Shown: piece by piece, positions 27,127 through 35,939 of the stretch
How positions within the stretch are numbered: the stretch's first letter is position 1
How the letters are laid out: the number at the start of each line of letters is the position of its first letter
Source of the DNA: a virus
Direction: 5' to 3' (one strand)
Virus record (IMG/VR): IMGVR_UViG_3300030103_001846
Span: 1-60,658 of that record
DNA length: 60,658 bases
Translations under genes and position numbers: made by a program
The notes under the pieces: model-generated
Seen by the model: only the letters and a program-made list of their open reading frames with translations
The model's database searches: none
Told to the model about the DNA's origin: nothing

Positions 27127-28107
27127 TTAGCTTTGTGTTAGGTTTTGACTAATACCAATGTTTTGCCATTTTGAACCATTGTATCTAAAAGCGTATATAT
27201 CAGTCTTAGCATCTGTAGCGGTCTGTGTTGGAGTCACATCCCCAACAAATTCAAATATTGCATTCCAAGCTAAAGTATATGGACCGCTCGTAGCATGTTG
27301 TGCTACCTCAATACTAATAATAGCTCCCTCTACTGCATTACTTGGTGCAGATATTGTAGAGTTTTCTTCTAATAATAAGAAAGCATTAGCAGCGGCTTTT
27401 GCATCCCATGAAACTGTACCATCTGTTAAAGCTACTTGAGTTATATTAGCTGAAGTAGATGCTGTCACTATTTGTGGCATAGTCACATTTTGGTTTTCAT
27501 CTACTGAGATAGCTGGTGTTGTACCAACTGTTGAGCCAAGACCTATTACAAGATCATCAGCACTATCATCAAGACCTATATAAAAATCTTGTGCATTACC
27601 ATCAAAAACTATTTTAGTGTCTTCGGCTGTTGCATCACCAATAGTTAACGTAGTTCCGTTGATTGATAAGCTGTCTGTGACAGCTAGATCTGTAAGTGCA
27701 TCTAAAACTGCTGCCCCAGATCCTGCTCCATCTAATTGAACTACCGCTACTTTTCCAGGAGCGATAGTTACATTAGCACCAGAGCCTTGCGATATAATTA
27801 TGTTTTGAGATCCACTTGTTGCGTTTTCAATAATTTGAACTCGCTTCATAGTATTAGGTGCAATAGTAATCGTACAAGCTGAATCTAAAGTACCTGTGTA
27901 TTTTAAATAAAAAGCTCTACCTGCATCAGAGCTACCGTCTGCTACGGTTGTGGTATGTGTATCTGCGTTAGTAGTAATGGCTTCTGTACCAACACCTAAA
28001 GCTTCTCCTATCAGCTCTAAATTAGTGTTTGTAGAAGTACCCCAAGTTCCGCTTTCGTCACCTGTTGCTATTTCTTTTAGTCTTAGATTATTTACGTAAG
28101 TTGCCAT
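27127..28107 (-). CDS. tail fibre protein
   Basis: 326 residues. The N-terminus VNNLRLKEIATGDESGTWG is the conserved attachment segment of many marine phage fibres. The middle is a beta-rich shaft (DGNAQDFYIGLDDSADDLVI) and the end resembles a fibre tip. Precedes the lectin-type protein in the same operon. Confidence 0.65.
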   Translation of the reverse strand: MATYVNNLRLKEIATGDESGTWGTSTNTNLELIGEALGVGTEAITTNADTHTTTVADGSSDAGRAFYLKYTGTLDSACTITIAPNTMKRVQIIENATSGSQNIIISQGSGANVTIAPGKVAVVQLDGAGSGAAVLDALTDLAVTDSLSINGTTLTIGDATAEDTKIVFDGNAQDFYIGLDDSADDLVIGLGSTVGTTPAISVDENQNVTMPQIVTASTSANITQVALTDGTVSWDAKAAANAFLLLEENSTISAPSNAVEGAIISIEVAQHATSGPYTLAWNAIFEFVGDVTPTQTATDAKTDIYAFRYNGSKWQNIGISQNLTQS

Positions 28108-28157
28108 AATTTAAACCTCTTTTATATGTTAAATCATATTTAATCAATTATATAGCA

Positions 28158-28796
28158 TTAAGCTGCTATTTCTTTCCAATTAGGAGTTTGTGAATCATCT
28201 ACTTCTTGCCATTTAAAAGCGTTTCCAACCTCTGCTGTAGCTGATACACCTGTAATTGTAACATTAGCTTTACAATTAAAGGTTGGGTCTCCAACCAATC
28301 CAACAGTATTACCAAATACATTGATAACAAACCTATTATCAGTTTTGGTGCTTGCAGTACCAAGTGCTGATGTAGCACCCTGTCCTGTAGGAGTTTGATT
28401 AGCTTTAGCTATAATAGTTGGAGCACCAAGACCACTTGTAGCTGCAAAACCTGAAAGACTTGCATTAGCCTCTGCATCAGTGGTTGCAGTACCTAGTGCT
28501 GAGGTGCCAGCTAATCCTGAGATGGTTAAAACATTGGTTGATGGTGTAATAACAGTTCCTAAAGCAGAAACTCCTGCTAAACCATTGACTCCCACTACTC
28601 CCGGTGCATCTACCGCTACACCACCATTGACTGCTGTTACGCTTAATCCTGTAAGAGTGAAGTTTGCTTCTGCATCAATAGTAACAGTTCCTAATGCCGA
28701 TGTTGCTGCATTAGGTGCTGTTAAAGTAAAAGGTAAAGCTTCGCCCCAAGCACCCTCGCCCCATGTGCCTCGACCCCAACCGTTTATAATAGCCAT
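28158..28796 (-). CDS. tail protein with ~25-residue repeats
   Basis: 212 residues. After a conserved WGRGTWGEGAWGEALPF start there are six imperfect repeats centred on ATSALGTATT and LTGLSVTA, each about 25 residues, predicted all-beta. Probably a short fibre or shaft protein at the tail tip. Confidence 0.65.
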   Translation of the reverse strand: MAIINGWGRGTWGEGAWGEALPFTLTAPNAATSALGTVTIDAEANFTLTGLSVTAVNGGVAVDAPGVVGVNGLAGVSALGTVITPSTNVLTISGLAGTSALGTATTDAEANASLSGFAATSGLGAPTIIAKANQTPTGQGATSALGTASTKTDNRFVINVFGNTVGLVGDPTFNCKANVTITGVSATAEVGNAFKWQEVDDSQTPNWKEIAA

Positions 28797-28808
28797 ATTA
28801 GGCTAAAA

Positions 28809-29237
28809 CTAAGCTATTCTTATAATAGCAGTTGATGCAGCTGCAGCTGGAAAAACTATAGTAAAGTCTCCTGCTGTTGATGTTTTATCCCCACCAAAAT
28901 CTATGGTAGCGACTGATTTATCACTATTAGTGTCGTTATAAATCATACAACCTCTAGCTGTAACAGTAGCTGTGCCAAAAGTTAAATCACTAAAATCACA
29001 AAAACCAGTAGTACCAGAACTAGTTGGAGCTATATTTGTTAATGCTGCTCCGCCAGAAGTATAATTAGTTCCACTTGATTGTCCTGTGGTAGTGAATGCT
29101 GTTGTGGTTGCACCAAGTGTAGCACTTGATGTGTATAAAGCTAATTTAAAAGAATTTCCACCAGAAGCACTAAAGTTATGCACAGCCTCTAGTAATTCTT
29201 TTTTAAAACTAGTTGTTAATGTTGATGAAATTGCCAT
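28809..29237 (-). CDS. hypothetical tail/virion protein
   Basis: 142 residues, Thr/Ser/Ala-rich and beta-rich. The sequence resembles small structural proteins next to fibre genes of marine phages. No catalytic motif. Confidence 0.55.
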   Translation of the reverse strand: MAISSTLTTSFKKELLEAVHNFSASGGNSFKLALYTSSATLGATTTAFTTTGQSSGTNYTSGGAALTNIAPTSSGTTGFCDFSDLTFGTATVTARGCMIYNDTNSDKSVATIDFGGDKTSTAGDFTIVFPAAAASTAIIRIA

Positions 29238-29238
29238 A

Positions 29239-29529
29239 TTAAAGCTCCTTTAAAATTTTAGCTAAATTTTCATGTCCTTGTGCATTTAGTATATTCGAAA
29301 TCGTACAACGATCACTGCTAATAGCACTTTTAATATAATACAGGATTGTATTATAAATCGCTAGTTTGTATGCTTCGGCTTGTTGTCTAATATGTGGAGC
29401 TGCATTTTCTGATATACCACAGATTCTGTTAGTTGCCTGTTCTGCCCACCATTCAGGGTCGTGTCCTTTATTAGTTTCTGTTTGAACCTCTATTGATCCT
29501 AAAAACGAATCTACTTTATCGTCTAACAT
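29239..29529 (-). CDS. hypothetical helical protein
   Basis: 96 residues, helical, with HDPEWWAEQATNRI near the start. One-base spacings to both neighbours. Recurrent in marine phage structural operons; function unknown. Confidence 0.55.
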   Translation of the reverse strand: MLDDKVDSFLGSIEVQTETNKGHDPEWWAEQATNRICGISENAAPHIRQQAEAYKLAIYNTILYYIKSAISSDRCTISNILNAQGHENLAKILKEL

Positions 29530-30263
29530 TAATACCTCTTTGCCTCGGGCGGTGCATCAATTACAGTTCTTATTTCTGTAATATTTTTTAATTGTTCTTC
29601 ATGTAATAGTTTTTTATATTTAGATAATTTCATTTGATGATAAGTTTTAGCATCATCTAGAACCATTATATCAGGGTCTTCAAGTCTATGGTATCCATAA
29701 ACTCTTGATTCTATAGGCACATCTGTATCTAATAATCCTGATCTAGCACCTACTTTAACTGTTATACCTCTTTCTATGCATTTAGATAGCCAAAACTCAC
29801 AACAAGCTTTACCGGACTCTGCAAAGTGCAAATTACCTTTATAACTAAAATCTATACCAAATAAATTTATAGTGTCTACTTCATTATACAAAGCAAAAGC
29901 AAAAGCATAAGGCACAGTATTATTTAAATAGGCACAGTCTGCATACCTTACAATCTCTTCTAAGGGATAAACAACAGCACTAGGACATCTTTCGTCAAGC
30001 TCACAAGTATATATAGGGCAGTCTGCTACTGGAAGCCATCTTCGCATAATATCTGTTTGTGTTCCTGCATCGTCTGTGTCCATAAATCTACTAACTGGAT
30101 CTAACATAAATACTCTATCGCATTTAGTAATAGCCCCCATACAGTTTATCCCCCAAACTTCGTCGTAAACTTTAGAATGAATTAAACTTAAATGAAAGTC
30201 AAGTTGACTTTCACCCATAGCAACAATAGCAATATTCTTGCCTTTTAGATTATCGTCTGTCAT
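29529..30263 (-). CDS. MptE/DUF115-like Rossmann protein
   Basis: 244 residues. The N-terminal KNIAIVAMGESQLDFHL is a Rossmann-type nucleotide-binding start, followed by VWGINCMGA and INLFGIDFSY strands. Fold resembles 6-hydroxymethylpterin kinase MptE-like / DUF115 proteins, often tied to glycan or sialic-acid transfer. In the tail operon it might modify fibres or host surface sugars; that is inference. Confidence 0.45.
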   Translation of the reverse strand: MTDDNLKGKNIAIVAMGESQLDFHLSLIHSKVYDEVWGINCMGAITKCDRVFMLDPVSRFMDTDDAGTQTDIMRRWLPVADCPIYTCELDERCPSAVVYPLEEIVRYADCAYLNNTVPYAFAFALYNEVDTINLFGIDFSYKGNLHFAESGKACCEFWLSKCIERGITVKVGARSGLLDTDVPIESRVYGYHRLEDPDIMVLDDAKTYHQMKLSKYKKLLHEEQLKNITEIRTVIDAPPEAKRY

Positions 30264-30276
30264 TTTTTCTCCTTTT

Positions 30277-30636
30277 CTAATAATACTTAGTAACTTTTCT
30301 CCTATTAGACATTACTGCACCGCATCCTCTAGCGATTTTCTTTTTAATTTGTCCGCCTTTAGCTTTTTTAGCAAAAGTTCTTACATTAGTAGGTTTTCCT
30401 CCGGGATTACCTGCAGCTCTTTTTCTTCTAACTGCACTACGTCTTTGTGATTCTGTCATACTGCGGGCTTTTGATCTGGGAACACATTTGGGATATTTTC
30501 TTTTACTACTACCTTTTGCGGATTTACGACCACATTTTTGAAATTTACCTTTCTTTTTAGGTGCACCAATGTCTACCCAATCACCCTTAGGTCCTTTTCC
30601 AAACCATGCTGTCAATCCACCTTTAGGTTTAGCCAC
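30277..30636 (-). CDS. basic protein, DUF5872-like
   Basis: 119 residues, highly basic, with GLTAWFGKGPKGDWVDIGAP and KYPKCVPRSKARSM, a signature I associate with DUF5872. Begins with GTG at 30636, overlapping the small basic gene by 8 bases. Probably binds nucleic acid or packs in the virion. Confidence 0.65.
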   Translation of the reverse strand: MAKPKGGLTAWFGKGPKGDWVDIGAPKKKGKFQKCGRKSAKGSSKRKYPKCVPRSKARSMTESQRRSAVRRKRAAGNPGGKPTNVRTFAKKAKGGQIKKKIARGCGAVMSNRRKVTKYY

Positions 30637-30802
30637 GTCTACCTCTTATTTTTCTTTTGCGTTTAGTACCTTGTTTAGCTTTTTTCATTTGTGCTGCTGT
30701 AGGTGCACCTTTTGCACCTTTTTTACGCATACGTTCTCCAGAACCTGCTTTTATACGTTTACGTTTAGCCTGTATATTAGCCCATAAGCCTTTTCTAGCC
30801 AT
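30629..30802 (-). CDS. small basic protein (57 aa)
   Basis: 57 residues starting ATG 30802: MARKGLWANIQAKRKRIKAG, ending in a KRKRKIRGRRG tail. Closely resembles a short protein seen in many marine phages. Overlaps both neighbours by 8 bases. Confidence 0.7.
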   Translation of the reverse strand: MARKGLWANIQAKRKRIKAGSGERMRKKGAKGAPTAAQMKKAKQGTKRKRKIRGRRG

Positions 30803-31139
30803 TTTTCTTTTTCCTAGATCTTCTTATACTTTCTTTACCTTTTTTAAAAATACTTGCCACTGCGGATTTACCCATCACTTTAGCTCTTTGCTCACCAACA
30901 GTTAATATTTGTATTTTTCTAGCAAATGGTTTTTTAACTTTTTTAACTTTTGCTACAGTTGCTCTAGCGTCTGCAGTTGTAGCAAATTTTATTCTAACAG
31001 TGTCTTTAGGGTTCTCATCTGTATATAAACGTCTGCCACTACCTTTAGGCTTTTTACCTGTGCCTACTTTAGGATCTTTACGCTTTTTCCTTTTTCCTTT
31101 AGTTACAGACTTTTTTATACTACTTCTTCTAATAGGCAT
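30795..31139 (-). CDS. basic small protein
   Basis: 114 residues, strongly Lys/Arg-rich at both ends with a short alpha/beta centre (KDTVRIKFATTADARATVAK). One of a run of basic genes between 30.3 and 31.3 kb. Function unknown; nucleic-acid binding likely. Confidence 0.6.
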   Translation of the reverse strand: MPIRRSSIKKSVTKGKRKKRKDPKVGTGKKPKGSGRRLYTDENPKDTVRIKFATTADARATVAKVKKVKKPFARKIQILTVGEQRAKVMGKSAVASIFKKGKESIRRSRKKKNG

Positions 31140-31324
31140 TACCTATACCCACCACCACGTTTTTTATAAGTTCTAACTAACCATCCATTTGCATATGCAG
31201 AAGGGTAGACTTTAAATTTTCTTTTAGCCTCAGCCTTTACCCTAGCATACAAAGCTGGATTAGTTGGTGTAGCACCTTTTTTCTTTTTAGTTGCTTTCTT
31301 TTTACTTTTCTTTTTTATCGCCAT
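31139..31324 (-). CDS. basic small protein (YPSAYANGW motif)
   Basis: 61 residues with a poly-Lys start and NPALYARVKAEAKRKF then YPSAYANGWLVRTYKKRGG, a motif also found in larger basic proteins of marine phages and viruses. Shares one base with the adaptor gene. Confidence 0.65.
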   Translation of the reverse strand: MAIKKKSKKKATKKKKGATPTNPALYARVKAEAKRKFKVYPSAYANGWLVRTYKKRGGGYR

Positions 31325-31971
31325 TATGTCGGTTCTCTCCTTAATTGATCATATCTATATTCTTGTCTAGTAGCTCTGCCTTCACTCATATTTTTTAGTC
31401 TATCTAATGATTGAATAAACCTTTGCTCATAAACAGGAATTATTTCATAATTTTTCATAAACACACAAGCCTCTACCAATGTTCCATAGAGGATAGTTTC
31501 TGGAGCATTTTTAGAAACCCAAGTTGTTCCATTATCTCCTGCTTGTGTTAGTGAATTAGGTTTATACAAATAATGTAGTTCTACATCTAAATCAGATGTT
31601 GGTACAGGAGCTATAATAAATGTATTATCATCAAAAAGTGCATAATATAATGGAGACCCCGTTGTGCTGGGTGAAGCACAGTAATCTCTTATAAAAGTAA
31701 CGTGTTTATATTTTAAGTAACTAAAATCACCACTAGAGTTTTTTACTGCTAAAGAATAAGGGGCTAAAAAATCATCAGGTGTAGTCAAATAAGGTGAATT
31801 AGCACTAAGTTGACCCTCTACGTTTTTTCTAAAATTAGCTGTTTCTACTAATTTGAGTATTCTATCTTCTGCATTTTCAATAAAATTATTTAAATTATTA
31901 ACAAATGCAGTTTCATCGTTTTGCATATAATCCTGCACAGCAGTTTTAAGTTCTGAATATGTATAACTCAT
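31324..31971 (-). CDS. head-tail adaptor-like protein
   Basis: 215 residues. The start YSELKTAVQDYMQNDETAF and AEDRILKL are typical of adaptor proteins that seat on the portal ring in podovirus-type phages. Overlaps the cupredoxin-domain gene by 4 bases. Confidence 0.6.
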   Translation of the reverse strand: MSYTYSELKTAVQDYMQNDETAFVNNLNNFIENAEDRILKLVETANFRKNVEGQLSANSPYLTTPDDFLAPYSLAVKNSSGDFSYLKYKHVTFIRDYCASPSTTGSPLYYALFDDNTFIIAPVPTSDLDVELHYLYKPNSLTQAGDNGTTWVSKNAPETILYGTLVEACVFMKNYEIIPVYEQRFIQSLDRLKNMSEGRATRQEYRYDQLRREPT

Positions 31972-32696
31972 GTGTTAATTTGACCCCCCATCCCTGAATG
32001 GTTAGTACAATAATAATACAATGTTGGTGCCCCTGAAGCAACCTCTATTTGTGTATACGCACCAGACTCACCGGGAACTCCATTAGTTGTCACCCCTGTA
32101 GTGTATTCTACTCCACCTGCATGAGTTCCATTAGAGGTTATTGAAAACCTCAAAGGGTGATTGTTATTAGTGCTGTCTGATTGATCAAACTTATAAGTTT
32201 GTCCTTCTGTAAAATTTAATGTAGGAGCTCTGCTACCATCAACGTAAAAATAATTTGCCCCATAATAAGCAGCCACAGTTACAGTATATGTAGTTATCGA
32301 GGGCGATGGTGTTGGTGCTGGTGTAGGCGAAGGTGTTGGAGAAGGAGATGGTGTTGACGATGAAACACCAGATACAGTAATTTCTCCAACACCGCCTAAA
32401 GCTGACAGTAAATTAAAACTGCCACCTATGAAATCGTCAGTAGTATTATATTGTGGGTTGCTACTTGTTGTTCTAACAATACCAACGTTTACTTCTTTAT
32501 CTATGTCTGGTCTAGACTGATATAAAGCCTCAGGATCTACAAAAACTCTATTTGGTTGTAATTGTGGGTGTTTAGGTTCATATTGATCAGGTCCTACCTT
32601 TAAACCGTCCCAAGTCTTTTTTAAATCATTATACTTATATCTTAAACCTGATCTATCGCATATTCCGTAAGCATACTTACCTTTAGCGTAGCTCAT
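31968..32696 (-). CDS. virion protein with cupredoxin-like C-terminal domain
   Basis: 242 residues. Residues 1-110 are a conserved tail/neck domain (KGKYAYGICDRSGLRYKYND). A Ser-Thr-Pro linker (114-134) leads to a beta domain with potential type 1 copper ligands H180, C230, H233 and M236 (NNNHPLRF, YYYCTNHSGMGG). The C-x2-H-x2-M spacing equals that of amicyanin. The domain is probably displayed outside the virion. Metal binding is inferred. Confidence 0.6.
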   Translation of the reverse strand: MSYAKGKYAYGICDRSGLRYKYNDLKKTWDGLKVGPDQYEPKHPQLQPNRVFVDPEALYQSRPDIDKEVNVGIVRTTSSNPQYNTTDDFIGGSFNLLSALGGVGEITVSGVSSSTPSPSPTPSPTPAPTPSPSITTYTVTVAAYYGANYFYVDGSRAPTLNFTEGQTYKFDQSDSTNNNHPLRFSITSNGTHAGGVEYTTGVTTNGVPGESGAYTQIEVASGAPTLYYYCTNHSGMGGQINT

Positions 32697-33364
32697 ATTG
32701 ATTGTCTAAAAGGAACTAATCTTAAACTAGATCTATCCCTATCAGATTCATAAGCTCTATTAAATTCTTCCTCATACATCTGTTTTAACATCATAGATTT
32801 TTGAGGGTTCTTTTTAACAGAAATATAATAGGCTAAACCGCTCACCATACAAGGTATAAATCTTGAAGGCAAATCTTGATCATTTTTAGAGTCATTTATA
32901 TCCTCTATTCTTTTCCATCTATAGGTGATTAATTGATCAGTAGAGTTTTCTGGTGTAGGGTATAAATAAATAGATGGTGTTAAAGTTCGTTCTACATAAA
33001 ATTGTGAAGGTCTACCTGTAGATGATTTTACAGGTATATTGAAATACTCTGATCTATCGATTCTTTCCATCTGTAAATCATTAGTAGTTCCTCCAGATGT
33101 TCTTCTAATTACAGCATCTAAAATATCTATATCGGATGCATTTAAAGAATAGTTTGCTGTGTCTTTAACAAGATTTGTAGTAACCTGTTCTACTTCCCAA
33201 AGTTGTACTCCTCTATTAGACCAGTCAGCAAACATGATGTTAAGACAACGTCTAGCAGAATTAGCGTCGTAACCAGTACGAACTTCTAATCCTGCTAATT
33301 CGTATGCCTCTTCAATTACATCTGCTGTATTAAGTGCAAATACTCTTGTTCCAGAAGTTGCCAT
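32693..33364 (-). CDS. P22 gp4-like tail adaptor protein
   Basis: 223 residues. The features DVIEEAYELAGLEVRTGYDA and ARRCLNIMFADWSNRGVQLW are diagnostic of the P22 gp4-type head completion family, which attaches beneath the portal ring. Precedes the other connector genes. Overlaps neighbours by one and four bases. Confidence 0.75.
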   Translation of the reverse strand: MATSGTRVFALNTADVIEEAYELAGLEVRTGYDANSARRCLNIMFADWSNRGVQLWEVEQVTTNLVKDTANYSLNASDIDILDAVIRRTSGGTTNDLQMERIDRSEYFNIPVKSSTGRPSQFYVERTLTPSIYLYPTPENSTDQLITYRWKRIEDINDSKNDQDLPSRFIPCMVSGLAYYISVKKNPQKSMMLKQMYEEEFNRAYESDRDRSSLRLVPFRQSI

Positions 33365-33774
33365 TAATCAAAATCTTTGAAACAAGTTAAAACAGCAACA
33401 TAGGTGTCACCACTACTAGCACCAGTGGTGGTTAATTTTATGTCTCCTGTTTTTCCAGAAGCAGCAGCAGTATTTCTAATACCACCAAACTCAGTAAAAT
33501 CTTCGTCTTGTGTATTATCAGAATTTAAATCCCAACAAATAGTATTAGTTGTTGCATGCCACAATAATCTTACACTCATACCAAAAGTAGAGTAAACAAT
33601 TTTAGCTAACCTTACTCCAGTGCAAGCTGCACCGTCTGAACTTCTAGTAGCCAAACCACTTACATCTACTTTGGTTACAGCAGACTCCCCTGTTCCATCA
33701 GAGGTATTAGTAAGTTGAACCACAAATAATCTATCGTTATCTGTTAATGTAGTTGATGTTACTGCGTCTGCCAT
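33364..33774 (-). CDS. hypothetical virion protein
   Basis: 136 residues, beta-rich, with one tryptophan-rich strand (RLLWHATTNTICWDLNSDNT). Position between coat and connectors suggests a minor head protein. Family not recognised. Confidence 0.6.
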   Translation of the reverse strand: MADAVTSTTLTDNDRLFVVQLTNTSDGTGESAVTKVDVSGLATRSSDGAACTGVRLAKIVYSTFGMSVRLLWHATTNTICWDLNSDNTQDEDFTEFGGIRNTAAASGKTGDIKLTTTGASSGDTYVAVLTCFKDFD

Positions 33775-33789
33775 ATTAAGCTCCTATAA

Positions 33790-34296
33790 TTAAGCGTCTG
33801 CGAATGGAGTAACCACAGTACCAGAAGCAAGGTTAATACCCTCTACTGCGTACTTGGCTGCACCAATGGCGGTTACTTTAATAACAGTACCAACTATGCC
33901 ACCTTTAGTAGTACCGTTTAATGTGATAACATCATTACTAGCACCTGAAAAGAATGTTTTACCTGCTGCGTCACTTTTACCCATATATAATCCACCAACG
34001 AACTTATCTGTTCCGTCAGTTTTGATATCTAAGTCTGTAGCTGCAGTTTCTATAACAAAAGTAAATGAAGCACCCAAATTATTTAATGAATTAGGGTCTG
34101 TAGGGTCACTAGGTGCAGTAGTAACGATTGAAGGTAAAGTAAATTTACCATCAGCATCATTACAAGTAAGTATGCGTCCTGCATGACTGTCTACGGTTAA
34201 TGTTGTGTCTGCTGTTAAACTTACTACTGAAGTATTACCTGCGGTAATAAATCCAGAAATAGATCTAACAGGACCTGAGAATGTTGATTTAGCCAT
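33790..34296 (-). CDS. hypothetical head protein, beta-rich
   Basis: 168 residues. Start ATG 34296 is preferred because AAAGGAG lies just upstream and the longer frame enters the leader region. Sequence is beta-rich and Thr/Gly-rich, like head fibre or decoration proteins. It follows the coat-gene terminator and a leader hairpin. Confidence 0.6.
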   Translation of the reverse strand: MAKSTFSGPVRSISGFITAGNTSVVSLTADTTLTVDSHAGRILTCNDADGKFTLPSIVTTAPSDPTDPNSLNNLGASFTFVIETAATDLDIKTDGTDKFVGGLYMGKSDAAGKTFFSGASNDVITLNGTTKGGIVGTVIKVTAIGAAKYAVEGINLASGTVVTPFADA

Positions 34297-34318
34297 TTTA
34301 ACTCCTTTAACTAAATAC

Positions 34319-34363
34319 GTTGTTTCATCTATGGAGATAGTCTGCCGAGCCAGTTGAAACAAC
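34319..34363 (-). promoter_or_regulatory. leader inverted repeat, possible three-way junction
   Basis: GTTGTTTCA (34319-34327) pairs with TGAAACAAC (34355-34363). Inside are CTAT/ATAG and CTG/CAG mini-hairpins. It lies between the coat terminator and the next start, in the leader of that transcript, with no T run. Role unknown. Confidence 0.45.
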
Positions 34364-34402
34364 AATTAATCTCGGTTTAATTTATTGTATGTTATATGTC
34401 CT

Positions 34403-34430
34403 AAAAAAGAAAGGGAGCCGAAGCTCCCTT
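34403..34430 (-). terminator. rho-independent terminator after major coat gene
   Basis: On the minus strand GGGAGC-TTCG-GCTCCC followed by TTTCTTTTTT: a six-pair stem with a TTCG tetraloop, 18 bases after the coat stop. Confidence 0.9.
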
Positions 34431-34447
34431 AATTAGACTTATGAAAC

Positions 34448-35356
34448 TTAAGCTCCGGGTGAACCGTACATTCCACGCCAGTCACTAAAGCCGAAAGAAT
34501 ATCTTTCTCTTGCTTTGTATCTTACGTTTCCTGTTTCGAAGTCACCTTCCATACCGGTTTTGATTCCACTTCTTACAAAGTGTTTCATTCCGTTTGGAGA
34601 GTCAGTTTTGATAAAGAATGCATCAGTGTCTGTTAAGAAATGATTTACTGTGTATCCTTCTGGAAGCATACCCATATTTCTTAAAGCATTGATATCGTTA
34701 TCAGATGTTGCTACTCTATTAGGAGTATTAAGAAGTCTATCAGCCACAAATTGTAATTGTGGTGGAACGATAAGCTTTCTAGCTTGAACGTTCACTTTTA
34801 AACCTCTTTCATCCTTAAATGCAGAGATGTCTATCATTGCATTTTCAAGAGAAGTTTCATTTAGATCAGCAGCGGTGCTAGGCTCATTTGATTGATCACC
34901 TGCTGTTAAAGTAGGATGGTCAGTAGTCAAAAGAGGCTTTCCGTCTCCTCCGGGGAAGGAAGTTGAGAAAGCATTATTTAACACGTTAGCAGCTTTGATT
35001 TGCTTTGTCTGAGACATTGATCGGGCTAATGCTCGAGTATATCTTGAAGACAAAGTATCATAGAGGTTATCCTCTATAGCTTCTTCAGTAAGTGAGAAAG
35101 CTAAAGCTACGGTTTCGTGTGAATATCTAGCAGTGAAAGTTTCTTGTGCGTAGTCATAACTGACTGAGGCACCCTCACCTTTCACCGGTGCTTCACCAAA
35201 TCCTGATAACATCACTTCTTCTTCAAAAGCTCTTTCAGAAGTTTCTGTATCAAAGATTTCTTCGTGCTCGTTTTCATAACGATTGTACTCTAAACCAAAA
35301 AGTGCGTTCAATCCCGGCTCGAGTTCTTTTACTAATTGTGCTCTGTTAATTGCCAT
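34448..35356 (-). CDS. major capsid protein (Mu gpT-like)
   Basis: 302 residues. Matches the Mu gpT-like major head subunit type: VEYN-like start LNALFGLEYNRYENEHEEIF, the long helix RYTRALARSMSQTKQIKAAN, the loop KPLLTTDHPTLTAGDQSNEP, and GMKHFVRSGIKTGMEGDFET. It should form the capsid shell. Followed at once by a strong terminator, as expected for a highly expressed gene. Preceded by the decoration and scaffold genes. Confidence 0.85.
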   Translation of the reverse strand: MAINRAQLVKELEPGLNALFGLEYNRYENEHEEIFDTETSERAFEEEVMLSGFGEAPVKGEGASVSYDYAQETFTARYSHETVALAFSLTEEAIEDNLYDTLSSRYTRALARSMSQTKQIKAANVLNNAFSTSFPGGDGKPLLTTDHPTLTAGDQSNEPSTAADLNETSLENAMIDISAFKDERGLKVNVQARKLIVPPQLQFVADRLLNTPNRVATSDNDINALRNMGMLPEGYTVNHFLTDTDAFFIKTDSPNGMKHFVRSGIKTGMEGDFETGNVRYKARERYSFGFSDWRGMYGSPGA

Positions 35357-35369
35357 AATTAATCACCTT

Positions 35370-35909
35370 TTAGTCGTTACCAAACGTTGAAGCTGGGAAT
35401 ACAAAATACCCTCTAGCGAATTGTCCTATGCTATTTCCGGGCTTTTCTACAAACCCTACTTGCTTAGCAATTCCACTAGCTGTGGTAGTCGTTACTCCTT
35501 CCTTCGAACGTCCGTTGTTAGAATCACCTGCAGTAGTAGAGATAGTATGTACTTTACCAACATCAGCTTGAGTTGGTGTTCCAGTGTATTGTGCTTCATA
35601 CACAATATCTGGATCAGTATATACATATGCTTTAATATCCGCAGAACCTAGTGTAGTAGTACCTGATACAAATCTTCTTACGAATTGTACTTCACCACTT
35701 GTATCTTGGTATTCAGCTCCATAAAATACACCTAAAGGGGCATCTGTTGCACCACCCTGAAGAACATAACCACTTGTAAGTTTAACTACATCACCGGAGA
35801 AAATATCTCCTGAAGCTCCACTTTCAATTTTAAATTCAGAAGGTCTAATAGTGCCACCGCTTAGATGAAAGGCAGGAGTGAATCCATCAGGATCATTTAC
35901 GTTTGCCAT
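35370..35909 (-). CDS. putative capsid decoration protein
   Basis: 179 residues, beta-rich, Gly/Thr-rich, with DPDGFTPAFHLSGGTIRPSE at the start. Sits between scaffold and coat genes where head decoration or stabilising proteins are found. Inferred from position and composition. Confidence 0.6.
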   Translation of the reverse strand: MANVNDPDGFTPAFHLSGGTIRPSEFKIESGASGDIFSGDVVKLTSGYVLQGGATDAPLGVFYGAEYQDTSGEVQFVRRFVSGTTTLGSADIKAYVYTDPDIVYEAQYTGTPTQADVGKVHTISTTAGDSNNGRSKEGVTTTTASGIAKQVGFVEKPGNSIGQFARGYFVFPASTFGND

Positions 35910-35939
35910 AATATATCACCATATTTTTATTAATTAATT

